Position numbers and translations under genes: made by a program. A DNA stretch of 64,000 nucleotides from Sutterella megalosphaeroides. GTDB taxonomy: Bacteria; Pseudomonadota; Gammaproteobacteria; Burkholderiales; Burkholderiaceae_F. This document shows positions 1 to 8,176 of the stretch, piece by piece (position 1 is the stretch's first letter; each line of letters opens with the position of its first letter). The DNA lies in the NCBI RefSeq assembly GCF_003609995.1, contig NZ_AP018786.1, forward strand, positions 1,064,001 through 1,128,000. The letters run 5' to 3'. Below the pieces are notes generated by a model. That model was given only the letters and a program-made list of their open reading frames with translations. It made no database searches and was not told the DNA's origin.

Positions 1-723
1 ATCGCTTTCAATCGGCGTACGGTCGCCCGCCACGACGACGTAGGCGCCGCGGGCGACGAGCTCGTCGAGTTCCATCGCGAGCGCGGGCGAAAAGCCCGAC
101 ACTTCTCGGAAAAGCACTTCGGGTGGGCGGGCTCCCGCTTCTTTGAGAAGCCGATTGAATTCTGCAGCATGGTGCGTGTGCTGCAGAACGACGATCGGGT
201 GTTCGGTGTGAAACCCCGCTTCGCGCGAGAGGAGTTCCTGACAGCCCGCGTGGGACGTGAGGATGATGCAACCGCGGTTCGGAGGATCGTTTCGGAAGGG
301 CTCGTCCCCTTCGACAATGAGTTCCACGTCGGGGTCGTTTCCCGCCTGAACCGCAAACTTGTCGAGAATCGTCTCCGCAAAGCGCGCGAGGTGCGCAAGC
401 CCCTCGCAGTGCCCGGCCGGACGCGCTTCGGGCCGGGCGCGGTCGAGCCACCCGAGGCTCGCGCGGCGCACATCGGGCGACGTGCACCAGTAAAAGAGAA
501 GGACCGGCGCGAGCAGCACCCGAAAGGGCCTGCGCCCGAACGCGCGGTGGCAGGCAAGGAGCGTCCGGATCCCGAGCGCGCTCGTTTTCTCCCGAAGCCG
601 CCACCAGGGACGGTCGGAAGCCTTCGAATCGGGGTTCGAGTCGGGATTCGAATTCGGGGGCAGGTCGTCGTTCAAGTCGGGACTCGAAGAGGAACGGTCC
701 GACGGACGGGGTGCGTTCGTCAT
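1..723 (-). CDS. Lysophospholipid acyltransferase-like protein (3' end outside window)
   Basis: The reverse strand is open from an ATG at 721-723 to the window edge (241 codons), so the C-terminus is missing. After a Ser/Asp/Asn-rich N-terminus comes a Trp/Arg-rich stretch and a hydrophobic segment (residues about 70-80). A conserved block then reads ILTSHAGCQE, and further on VVAGDRTPIE. This is the HX4D/E-like and later signature of the LpxL/HtrB-type acyltransferase superfamily (predicted LPLAT, COG4261 type). Family members move an acyl chain onto a lipid at the inner membrane. It lies 14 bp downstream of a family-2 glycosyltransferase on the same strand, a pair often seen in aryl-polyene-like lipid clusters. 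That link is inference, because the rest of the cluster lies outside the window. No clear ribosome-binding site precedes the ATG. Confidence 0.75.
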   Translation of the reverse strand, partial: MTNAPRPSDRSSSSPDLNDDLPPNSNPDSNPDSKASDRPWWRLREKTSALGIRTLLACHRAFGRRPFRVLLAPVLLFYWCTSPDVRRASLGWLDRARPEARPAGHCEGLAHLARFAETILDKFAVQAGNDPDVELIVEGDEPFRNDPPNRGCIILTSHAGCQELLSREAGFHTEHPIVVLQHTHHAAEFNRLLKEAGARPPEVLFREVSGFSPALAMELDELVARGAYVVVAGDRTPIESD

Positions 724-737
724 GGACGATCGGCCGC

Positions 738-1850
738 TCACTGCTCGGAGGTCGAACCGTTCGAGCTCGTCGAAGTGTTCGAAGCTTCCGCGTTGCCCGC
801 ACTCTTTCCCTTCCCCGTTGCTTCCCGCGCCTGCTTTTCCATGGCTTCGAGGCGCTTCAACGCTTCGCGCGAGGCGTCTTCGGCCACTTTCGACGCTTTG
901 GCAACGCGCGCAGCTCGGGCGGCTTCTTCTGCGGTCGGGACGCGCGTATCGGCCGCGGGACGGAGCTTTGCGGGCTTCACCGGGCGGCAGGCGTCGGGGT
1001 CGCGTTCGCACTCGGGCACACGCCCGAAAACGCGCGACCAGAGAATGATCGGGAGGCGCGTCAGCATCATCGTGCAGAGCTTCGCGTGCATCCAGCTGAT
1101 GCGCAGATTGTCGCGCAGCCCCCGGAAGTGGCTGATCCCGTCCTTCGGGTACGTCACCGCGACGGGCGCGTTTTTGACGCGCACCCCCGCCCAGAGAAGA
1201 CGAACGAGGATTTCCGGGTCAAATTCCATCCGCTCGCCGATGCGGGCGTTTTCCAAGACCTCGGTGACGGCTTCGATCGGATAGACGCGCATGCCGCACA
1301 TGGCGTCTTCGAAGCTCAAGGAGAGGCTGTTGACCGCCACCCAGAAATTCGTGATCTTTCGCCCCCAGAGACGCGCCTTCGGAACCGAGCTGTCGTAGAC
1401 GGGATAGCCGCAAATGAGGTGGTTCGGGAATTTGTGCGCGAGCTGAATGAAGCGGGAAACGGCGGAGCGGTCGTGCTGCCCGTCGGCGTCGATCTGAAGA
1501 ACGTGCGTGTACCCGTCGCGCGCCGCACGCTTGAAGCCCGTCATCACGGCGGCGCCCTTGCCGCCGTTTTCCGCACGGTGCACGACCGTGACCGCGACGC
1601 CCGCAAGCGCGTCGCAGGCGGCATGCGTCTTTTCGTCCGACCCGTCGTCGACGATCAGAACCGGCAGGTGCATGGCCCGCAGGTCCCTCACGACGGCCGC
1701 GATGGTGTCGGGGTGGTTGTAGACCGGAACGAGTGCCAGCGGTCGGAACGACTCGCACGAACGCGCCGCGGGCGCGCCCGGGCGCGCGGCCGCCTTGGTC
1801 GGGATCGACCCCGAAAGCGGGGCGGTCGTTGCACGATATGCTTCTGCCAT
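738..1850 (-). CDS. Family 2 glycosyltransferase
   Basis: The 370-residue protein has a GT-A fold: VPVYNHP (41-47), the nucleotide-sugar site IVDDGSDE (66-73) and a DxD-type metal motif within DADGQHD (121-127). These are the features of dolichol-phosphate-mannose-synthase-like GT2 enzymes. The C-terminal 90 residues are a charged, low-complexity Ala/Lys/Glu/Ser tail. The reading frame is open upstream to 2270, but the ATG at 1848-1850 is preferred because residues before it lack family similarity. The gene precedes the acyltransferase by 14 bp, so the two are probably co-transcribed and decorate the same lipid. Sugar donor and acceptor cannot be read from the sequence. Confidence 0.85.
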   Translation of the reverse strand: MAEAYRATTAPLSGSIPTKAAARPGAPAARSCESFRPLALVPVYNHPDTIAAVVRDLRAMHLPVLIVDDGSDEKTHAACDALAGVAVTVVHRAENGGKGAAVMTGFKRAARDGYTHVLQIDADGQHDRSAVSRFIQLAHKFPNHLICGYPVYDSSVPKARLWGRKITNFWVAVNSLSLSFEDAMCGMRVYPIEAVTEVLENARIGERMEFDPEILVRLLWAGVRVKNAPVAVTYPKDGISHFRGLRDNLRISWMHAKLCTMMLTRLPIILWSRVFGRVPECERDPDACRPVKPAKLRPAADTRVPTAEEAARAARVAKASKVAEDASREALKRLEAMEKQAREATGKGKSAGNAEASNTSTSSNGSTSEQ

Positions 1851-2199
1851 GCGTCGAAAAGGAAAGCGTTGCGGGAAAAACGACGGCCGGTACGAGAGCG
1901 TTTGTTTGCTCGCTCGGTCGGCCGACATTGTAGAGGAGTCGGCGTGCGGACGACGGGAAAACTGCGATTTGTAAACTTCTTTATCGGCAATAACCCTCAT
2001 GTTATGATGAGCCGTTTGCCGACGGAAATTTTTTCGTAATTTCTTTCGCCGCGCAAACCGACTGCGGGACGGCCCGAAAGGCGCTCCCGCCGCCGATCGG
2101 TTTCGAGGCACTCCGAAAACAACAACCTCGGGCCGCTCACACCGCCTTCTCCGCCACCACCTTTCGCCCGCGCCCCCCGCGGGTCTTGCCCGTACAGGT
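1851..2199. other. Divergent intergenic region
   Basis: No gene is visible in these 349 bp between the leftward glycosyltransferase and the rightward antiporter. It is locally AT-rich around 1965-2045. A sigma-70-like -10 box TATGAT lies at 2003-2008 with a weak TTTATC 17 bp upstream (1980-1985), pointing right. This is the best candidate promoter for the antiporter, giving a leader of about 190 nt. On the other strand TACAAT (1926-1931) could serve the glycosyltransferase. Confidence 0.4.
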
Positions 2200-4221
2200 A
2201 TGGAACACGGTCTTCCGCTTATTTCGACGCTCGTCATCGCGTTCTCCCTGGCGCTCGTCTTCGGTTTCATCGCCGAGCGCTTTTTGAAGTCGCCCGCTCT
2301 CGTCGGCTATCTCCTCGCGGGGATTGCCTGCGGTCAGTACACGCCCGGGGTCTTTGCGGACCCGGCGCTCGCGCATCAGCTCTCGGAAATCGGGGTGATG
2401 CTCTTGATGTTCGGGGTGGGGCTCCACTTCTCGGTGAAGGATCTGATGTCGGTGAAGGGCATCGCCCTTCCGGGGGCCGTCCTTCAGATGTCGATAGCCT
2501 CGATTCTCGGGATGTTCGTCGCGCACCTCTTTTGGGACTGGTCCTGGGGACAGGCGCTCGTTTTCGGCATGTCGCTCTCGTGCGCGTCGACGGTCGTTCT
2601 TCTCAAGGCACTCGACGTTCGGGGCTTGCTCACGAGTTCGGACGGACGCATCGCCGTGGGTTGGCTCGTCGTCGAAGACATCGCGACCGTGTTGATTCTC
2701 GTGTTGCTGCCGCCGCTTGCGGGGATTCTCGCCCCGGAAGCGCCCGGTGTGTCCGATGCCGTTGCGACGGCGGGGGCTGCGGCCGCCTCGCTTTCGGGCG
2801 AAGCGCTTCTCGTTGAGATCGGTCGCACGATCGTGAACGTCGTGGCCTTTGTTGCCGTCATGATGCTCGTCGGCCGCAAAGCGCTTCCGTGGCTGATGGC
2901 GCAGGTCGCCCGCACGGGCTCGCGCGAACTCTTCACGCTCTTTGTTCTTGCGGCGGCTCTGGGCGTGGCGTACGGCGCCGCCGAAATCTTCAAGGTGAGT
3001 TTCGCGCTGGGTGCTTTCTTCGCGGGTATGGTGATGCGCGAAAGCGCCTTCGCGCACCGCGCCGCGACCGAGTCGCTTCCCTTGCAGGACGCCTTTGCGG
3101 TGCTCTTTTTCGTGGGCTGCGGGATGCTCTTCGACTGGCACATCCTCTTTGAGTCGCCCCTTGAAATCCTCGCCGTCCTCTTCATCGTTCTTTTCGGGAA
3201 GGCCGCGGCCGCCTTTGGGCTCGTTGTCCTTCTGCGCTATCCCCTCGGGACGGCGCTCACGGTGAGTGCGGCCCTCTCGCAGATCGGCGAATTCTCCTTC
3301 ATTCTCGTCGCGCAGGCGATGAGCTTGGGGCTTGCCGACCAGAACACGATGAATCTCATCGTCGGGGGTGCCATCATCTCGATCGCGCTCAACCCGGTGA
3401 TGTTTGCCGTCGCGCCGCGCGTCGGGAAGTACCTGACGCACCGCTTCTCTTGGGCGAAGGCGGCGGCTTTGCGCGACGCGCCTTTCGAGGTCCTTCCCGA
3501 AGAGGTCACGACCGAACGGCTCTCGGGCCAGACGGTACTCGTTGCGGACGGCCCGCTCGGCGAACGCTTTGCGCATCGTCTCTTTGAGAAGGGCGTCGAG
3601 CTCGTCGTCGTCACGAAGGACGTCGACGCGGCCGGGCGCCTGAGCGAAGCAGGCCTTTCCGTTCTCCAGGGCGATGCCTCCGAAGTGCGCGTTCTCGTGC
3701 TCGCGCACGTGGCGACGGCCGGGCGCGTTCTTCTCATGGATGCGACGCCCCGCGGCATCCGCGTGCTCGATTCGATCCGAAGCGTGAAGGCGGACATCCC
3801 CGTCACGGTCGTCTCCGACACCGAGGGCGTCTGGGCCGATGTCAAGACCGAAAACGTCCGTTTCCTCTCAATCGAAGAAGCGGCGGCCGAACGCATGACG
3901 GACGCTGTTCTCGAAGCCCGAGCGTCGGGCGAAGAGCCGGGCGTGCCGTTTGTGACCTCGAAGCCCGTTGCGACCGAAGAGGGAGAAGAAGCGAAGAATG
4001 ACGGTGAAAAGCCGGCATCGTCGGAGGCCCCGGCCGGAACGGAAGATTCGAAGGGATCGGAAAGCCCGGCTGCCGATGAATCTCCGCGCGTTCCCGCAAC
4101 CGGTGCGGTCGATCCGGCCGAATCTTCGAAGTCCGTCAAGCCCGTCAAATCGTCCGACGAGAAGGACGAGACCGCTCGCAAAGAAGCGAAGACGGAACCA
4201 AAGGAATTGAAGGAACCGTAA
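2200..4221 (+). CDS. CPA2-family monovalent cation:proton antiporter (KefB/KefC/YbaL-like)
   Basis: The 673-residue protein begins with a 12- to 13-helix Na+/H+ exchanger domain (about residues 5-385), with family segments such as SPALVGYLLAGIACG near the N-terminus and CASTVVLLKAL. Residues about 415-540 form a TrkA-N-like Rossmann domain (TVLVADGPLGERFA), with a degenerate glycine motif. The remainder is a disordered Glu/Lys/Ser/Pro tail of about 100 residues, unusual for the family. Such proteins exchange K+ or Na+ for H+ across the inner membrane, gated by nucleotides or thiols through the TrkA-N domain. It is a single-gene unit closed by a strong terminator. The ATG at 2200 starts directly at the conserved hydrophobic N-terminus. 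Confidence 0.88.
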   Translation: MEHGLPLISTLVIAFSLALVFGFIAERFLKSPALVGYLLAGIACGQYTPGVFADPALAHQLSEIGVMLLMFGVGLHFSVKDLMSVKGIALPGAVLQMSIASILGMFVAHLFWDWSWGQALVFGMSLSCASTVVLLKALDVRGLLTSSDGRIAVGWLVVEDIATVLILVLLPPLAGILAPEAPGVSDAVATAGAAAASLSGEALLVEIGRTIVNVVAFVAVMMLVGRKALPWLMAQVARTGSRELFTLFVLAAALGVAYGAAEIFKVSFALGAFFAGMVMRESAFAHRAATESLPLQDAFAVLFFVGCGMLFDWHILFESPLEILAVLFIVLFGKAAAAFGLVVLLRYPLGTALTVSAALSQIGEFSFILVAQAMSLGLADQNTMNLIVGGAIISIALNPVMFAVAPRVGKYLTHRFSWAKAAALRDAPFEVLPEEVTTERLSGQTVLVADGPLGERFAHRLFEKGVELVVVTKDVDAAGRLSEAGLSVLQGDASEVRVLVLAHVATAGRVLLMDATPRGIRVLDSIRSVKADIPVTVVSDTEGVWADVKTENVRFLSIEEAAAERMTDAVLEARASGEEPGVPFVTSKPVATEEGEEAKNDGEKPASSEAPAGTEDSKGSESPAADESPRVPATGAVDPAESSKSVKPVKSSDEKDETARKEAKTEPKELKEP

Positions 4222-4252
4222 GATTCCGGAATCCGGATCCGCAAAAAGGCCG

Positions 4253-4310
4253 AAGGCCCCGCATGTCGAACGCTTCGAGCGTTTCGACGTGCGGGGCCTT
4301 CTTGTTTCTT
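4253..4310 (+). terminator. Rho-independent terminator after the antiporter
   Basis: A long near-perfect hairpin (AAGGCCCCGCA from 4253, pairing with TGCGGGGCCTT ending 4300) is followed by the T-rich stretch CTTGTTTCTT. It sits 31 bp after the antiporter stop. Confidence 0.85.
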
Positions 4311-4405
4311 GGCGAGTCCGCGAAGCAATCCGGGAGGTCTGGGTGAACATCGGGCGTTTCGCGCGATAACAGGACACACGCGAGACGCCCGAGGTACAGT
4401 CGTAA

Positions 4406-5833
4406 TTAGTCCTTCGACTTATTGTTCTTGAACACGACGGTCGCTTCGATGTCGGCTGTGCGGATCGTGAAGACGTCGTTCAGGAGCTTTTCGGCGAGCG
4501 CTTCCGCCTTGGCGAGGACGTCGAGGTTGAAGTCGTTGAGAAGCTTCATGGCCGAGGCTTCGTCCTTGGCGAAACGTTCGACGAACTCGGCTTCCATCGC
4601 CTTTTGCGCTTCGGCCGTTTCGGCTTCGAAGGCACCGAACGCGGACTTCACGATCGGGGCGAGCTTCGGGTAGTCCGTCATGACGAGCGTCTGCAGACGG
4701 CGGTACTTCCAGTAGGCGGAGACCGTGTCGGCGTGGTCCGTTCCCATGCCGTACTGGGCGGGAACGGCTTCAAGACCGTGGTAGAAGGGGACGAAGCACG
4801 AGAGATCCGCCATGCCGAACGCGACGTACACGACTTCGGCGATCGGAAGCGGCAGCCAGGGACGAACCTGCATGACGTGCGCTTCGTAGGTGCGGAAGAC
4901 GCTGATGGGACGCCAGGGTTCGGCGCCGTTCAAGCCGTTGCCGTACGGGTCGTGCTCGGTGCCTTCGAAGTGGTGGCGCATGAGAAGCTTCATGTCCTCG
5001 AGCGTCACCTTCTTTTCGGGGGTGAGGTAGACGGGGAAGCTGCGGCCGGCGTCAACCGGCTGCTCGAGCGAGGGATTCAGGTGCTTCTGAATCGCCCAGA
5101 CGCGCGGGTCGTTGTAGACGCGGTCGCGGCCGTCGTCGCGGGTGTAGGCCTTCGAGAAATTGAAGACGCCGTCTTCGGGGCGGTAGAGGCCCTTTTCGGT
5201 CGCGAACGCGACGAGCGTGGGGCTCGCGAGCTGGTTGGGGTCGGCCGGATCGTAGTTGCCGAGACGCCCCTGGTTGCCCGAACCGAAGTAGCTGTCGGCG
5301 GGCGTGCGTTCGGCCATCCACTGATGGCCCGAACCCGTTTCGAGGTACCAGACGTCGTTCATGTCGACGAACGCAACGCCGAAGCCTTCGCCCGCACCCT
5401 GCGTTTCGATGATCTTGCCGAGGAGCTCGACCCCTTCGCGGGCCGTGCGGCAGCGCGGCAGAATCACGTCGGGAATGTCGTCTTCGGTGATGCCCGAGGC
5501 CTTGTTGTAGGGGTCGACGGCGAGCGCTTCGTCGCTCGCGAAGATTGATTCCGTCCCCGTGAGACCGAGCCCGGCTTCGTTGTAGCCGACGGCGCCGTGA
5601 AGCTGCGTCTTCCAGTTCGGAACCGTCGTGTAGCGCATGGCGTTTTCGGGAAGCGGATACGTGAAGTCGTTCACGCCGCCGTGCGCCTTGCAGCTGTAGA
5701 CGCCCGACTGACCGGTCTTGGCCGGATGGATGACGAAGTGCTGCGCTTTGAGCGACGAGCTGTCCGCGCTGCGGGCGACGAGAAAGGAACCGTCGGCCGT
5801 GGCCTTTTCACCGACGACGATGGTGGTGCACAT
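4406..5833 (-). CDS. C69-family dipeptidase (PepD-like Ntn hydrolase)
   Basis: The 475-residue protein starts MCTTIVVGEKATADGS, the hallmark of peptidase family C69. After removal of Met1, Cys2 becomes the N-terminal nucleophile. The frame is open further upstream, but this ATG (5831-5833) is fixed by the need for Cys at position 2 and by a GGAGG-type ribosome-binding site about 10 nt before it. Further family blocks are visible: LVARSADSS after the N-terminus, and AFVDMNDVWYLETGSGHQW. Cytosolic members cleave dipeptides. There is no signal peptide, so it should act in the cytoplasm. It stands alone between a convergent antiporter gene and the cytochrome-flavoprotein cassette. Confidence 0.92.
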   Translation of the reverse strand: MCTTIVVGEKATADGSFLVARSADSSSLKAQHFVIHPAKTGQSGVYSCKAHGGVNDFTYPLPENAMRYTTVPNWKTQLHGAVGYNEAGLGLTGTESIFASDEALAVDPYNKASGITEDDIPDVILPRCRTAREGVELLGKIIETQGAGEGFGVAFVDMNDVWYLETGSGHQWMAERTPADSYFGSGNQGRLGNYDPADPNQLASPTLVAFATEKGLYRPEDGVFNFSKAYTRDDGRDRVYNDPRVWAIQKHLNPSLEQPVDAGRSFPVYLTPEKKVTLEDMKLLMRHHFEGTEHDPYGNGLNGAEPWRPISVFRTYEAHVMQVRPWLPLPIAEVVYVAFGMADLSCFVPFYHGLEAVPAQYGMGTDHADTVSAYWKYRRLQTLVMTDYPKLAPIVKSAFGAFEAETAEAQKAMEAEFVERFAKDEASAMKLLNDFNLDVLAKAEALAEKLLNDVFTIRTADIEATVVFKNNKSKD

Positions 5834-5970
5834 ACTTGAGAGCCTCCAGGAAAGCGCGCCGGCGGGTTGCGGACCGCGTCCGAGGGAGACGGTCGAAGGG
5901 AGCGACCCGAGCGTCGCTGTCAAATAAAACCACGACATTGTACCTAACGAGGGCGTCGGGTCCGAGTGAG

Positions 5971-6000
5971 AAAAACCCCCGAACGCCGAAGCGTCGGGGG
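5971..6000 (-). terminator. Terminator after the cytochrome gene
   Basis: Read leftwards, the hairpin CCCCCGACGC-TTCG-GCGTTCGGGGG (6000 to 5976) is followed by TTTTT (5975-5971). A second perfect hairpin, CTCGAATCCCG / CGGGATTCGAG, lies at 6010-6039, nearer the cytochrome stop. Confidence 0.85.
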
Positions 6001-6066
6001 GTGTTTAGGCTCGAATCCCGAGCTTCGCCGGGATTCGAGCGGTCCGTCGGGGTTCGTTACGGAACC

Positions 6067-6405
6067 TTAGGGAACCTTGAACCCAAGCCCGTCCGCATGA
6101 CAGGCTTCGCAGTAGTTCTGCGACTGGCCGTGCTCGCGGTGGCAAAGCGCGCAGTCGACCGTCTCGGGGGCGTAATGGATCGAGACGTGCGGATTGGCCT
6201 TGCCGTTCTTGAGGTGGTAGTTCTGATCGAACGACTTCGGGTCGTGGCAGGTCTGACACTGCGCGGTCGGGACGGGTTTCCCGACCCCGTCGACGTGACA
6301 GGCGGCGCACTCGAGCTTGTGCTTTTGGGTTTGCGCCGTCGCGATGCCGGAGGCGCCTGCCGCGACGAGAGCGGCGGCCAACATGAAGGCAAAGTTCTTG
6401 ATCAT
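6067..6405 (-). CDS. Periplasmic tetraheme cytochrome c
   Basis: This 112-residue protein has a Sec signal peptide (MIKNFAFMLAAALVAAGASGIATAQ) and four CXXCH heme motifs: CAACH, CQTCH, CALCH and CEACH. It matches the heme domain of flavocytochrome c fumarate reductases (cytochrome c3-like tetraheme fold). Here that domain is encoded separately from the flavin subunit, whose gene ends 16 bp upstream. The two should form a periplasmic reductase in which the cytochrome carries electrons from a membrane quinol dehydrogenase to the FAD protein. No membrane anchor gene (CymA/NapC type) is present nearby. The spacing argues for one transcript ending at the terminator at 5971-6000. Confidence 0.93.
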   Translation of the reverse strand: MIKNFAFMLAAALVAAGASGIATAQTQKHKLECAACHVDGVGKPVPTAQCQTCHDPKSFDQNYHLKNGKANPHVSIHYAPETVDCALCHREHGQSQNYCEACHADGLGFKVP

Positions 6406-6421
6406 GACGAATTCCTCCCGA

Positions 6422-7990
6422 TTACTTCGCTTCTTCGGCTTCGGCCACCGTGCGGCCCGCGATGCGCCCGAAGACGATCCCGTCCAAGACGGAGTTGCCG
6501 CCGAGACGCGTGACGCCGTGCACGCCGCCCGTGATTTCGCCCGCGGCGTAGAGGCCCGGAATCGGTTCGAAGTTTTGCCCGATGACCTGGGTCTTTTCGT
6601 TGATCTTGATGCCGCCCATCGTGTAGTGGAGTTTCGACGTCAAGCGGTGGCCGTACCAGGGGCCTTTGCCCATGAGAACGCCTTCGTTCGGGGTGAGGGG
6701 ACGGTGGAATTCGGGGTCGAATTCTTTGCCTTCCTTGATCCAGCCGTTGTACTTGGCGATTTCGGCCTTCAGAGGCTCGAGCGGGATCTTGTAGAAGTCG
6801 GCGAGCGCTTCGAGCGTGTCGAATTTCTTGGTCGTTCCCGAGTTGAGCGACTTCGTGAGGTAGCGTTCGATCGAGACCTTCGGCACGAACTGACTGTCGG
6901 CAATCAACACCGCGAAGCGCTGCGTGCCGTCTTCGTTCTTGAGAGCGAAGATGTCGTTCGTGAGTTCCGTGCGGTTGCCGAGCTCGTTGAAGCACCGGCG
7001 GCCCGTTTTCGGGTCGAACGCGGCGCCGTACTGCTTGAGGTAATCGCAGACGTCCGCGCCCATGCCGATACCCTTGTCGTCGGGCGAGCACCAGGGACCC
7101 CATTGAATGTAGGAGAGATGCACGGGAACGCCGCCCGCGCGCATCAGCGTGAAGAGCGCCCCCGCAGTCGCGCCCGGATGGTTCGTGCCTTCGGTTTCCT
7201 TCGTGATCTTCGGGTCGATCAACGAGCACATGCGCCAGTCGTTCACGAAGCCGCCCGCCGCGAAGATCACGCCCTTTTTCGCCTTGTAGTACTTGCGAAC
7301 GCCCGTGGTGTTCGTCAAATCGTTGTCGCGCGAGCCGATATCAAACGCATAGTTTTCACGCACGGCCACGCCGACGACGCGTCCCGAGTCATCCTTCACG
7401 ACTTCGTCGACGATCGTGTTCTTGCGCATCACGCCGCCCTTTTCCATGAAGTGACGGTGAAGCGGAATCATGACCGAGACGCCCGCCGAGACTTCGGGAG
7501 CGAGCGAACGCACTTTGCTGTGCCCGCCCTGAATGAAGGGGGTCGGGGCGAACTTGCAGCCGAGCTTCTTCAAGTATTCGAGCGACTCCAGCGCGCGGAA
7601 GCAGAGTTCGTGCGCGAGCTTCGGGTCGTTGAAGCCTTCGCCTGCCTTGAGCGTGTCTTTGAGAAAGAGTTCGGGCGAATCGTCCGTAACGCCGTGAGCG
7701 AGCTGCTCGGGACTGCGCGGGATGTTGATCCAGAACCCGGTAATGGCGGAATTGCCGCCGAAGACGGGCATCTTCTCAACCATGATCACTTTCTTGAGGC
7801 CCTGATCGAGCGCCTCGTTCCCGGCGCAGGTGGCGGCTACGCCGGAACCGACGATCACCGTATCCCATTCCTCGTCCCAACGGACGTCGGAAGCCTTCGT
7901 CACGGCCGGCACGCCCGCACGAGCGGCGCCGAGAAAGCCCAGGCCGCCGAGCGCGGCGAGGCCGCTCTTCAGAAATTCGCGTTTTTGCAT
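6422..7990 (-). CDS. Periplasmic FAD-dependent reductase (fumarate/urocanate reductase-like flavoprotein)
   Basis: The 522-residue protein has an export signal ending GAARA (about 25). The motif is KREFLKSG, with only one Arg, so Sec or atypical Tat. An FAD-binding motif VIVGSGVAA follows at 45-53, then EKMPVFGGNS. Blocks characteristic of soluble fumarate reductases are LHYTMGGI (His about 455) and GEITGGVHGVTRLGGNS (Arg about 495). An Arg in FNELGNRTEL sits where the catalytic acid Arg is found. The substrate is therefore probably an enoate or enoate-like acceptor, but the specific one cannot be told: this family also reduces urocanate, cinnamates and others. It pairs with the tetraheme cytochrome and is divergent from a TetR regulator that likely controls it. 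Confidence 0.9.
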   Translation of the reverse strand: MQKREFLKSGLAALGGLGFLGAARAGVPAVTKASDVRWDEEWDTVIVGSGVAATCAGNEALDQGLKKVIMVEKMPVFGGNSAITGFWINIPRSPEQLAHGVTDDSPELFLKDTLKAGEGFNDPKLAHELCFRALESLEYLKKLGCKFAPTPFIQGGHSKVRSLAPEVSAGVSVMIPLHRHFMEKGGVMRKNTIVDEVVKDDSGRVVGVAVRENYAFDIGSRDNDLTNTTGVRKYYKAKKGVIFAAGGFVNDWRMCSLIDPKITKETEGTNHPGATAGALFTLMRAGGVPVHLSYIQWGPWCSPDDKGIGMGADVCDYLKQYGAAFDPKTGRRCFNELGNRTELTNDIFALKNEDGTQRFAVLIADSQFVPKVSIERYLTKSLNSGTTKKFDTLEALADFYKIPLEPLKAEIAKYNGWIKEGKEFDPEFHRPLTPNEGVLMGKGPWYGHRLTSKLHYTMGGIKINEKTQVIGQNFEPIPGLYAAGEITGGVHGVTRLGGNSVLDGIVFGRIAGRTVAEAEEAK

Positions 7991-8091
7991 TTTGCATCTC
8001 CTTGGGGTCGAAGCCCCGCCTCGGTGCCCGGTCGCTTTCTCAATCGGGGTCTCGGTCGAAAAGCGCGGCTTGGCGGCGGTGGCGTTCTTGT

Positions 8092-8121
8092 GTACTATTT
8101 CTTAGTACCGTCCGGACTGTA
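8092..8121. promoter_or_regulatory. Overlapping palindromes between flavoprotein and TetR genes (candidate operator)
   Basis: Two inverted repeats abut. GTACTATTTCTTAGTAC (8092-8108) has perfect 6-bp arms and a 5-bp spacer. TACCGTCCGGACTGTA (8106-8121) is symmetric except for one pair. They lie in the 186-bp divergent region, 56 bp before the tetR start. TetR proteins usually bind such sites, so this is the likely operator; the assignment is inference. Confidence 0.55.
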
Positions 8122-8176
8122 TTGCAAAATCAAACCGTCCGCCATGCGGGAAAACACGCAACGCCGGGAGAGAGGC

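Noticed and set aside
6317-8170. Rightward open frame leading into the TetR gene
   Set aside because: Only the last 257 codons have homology. The upstream part is antisense to the flavoprotein and cytochrome genes.
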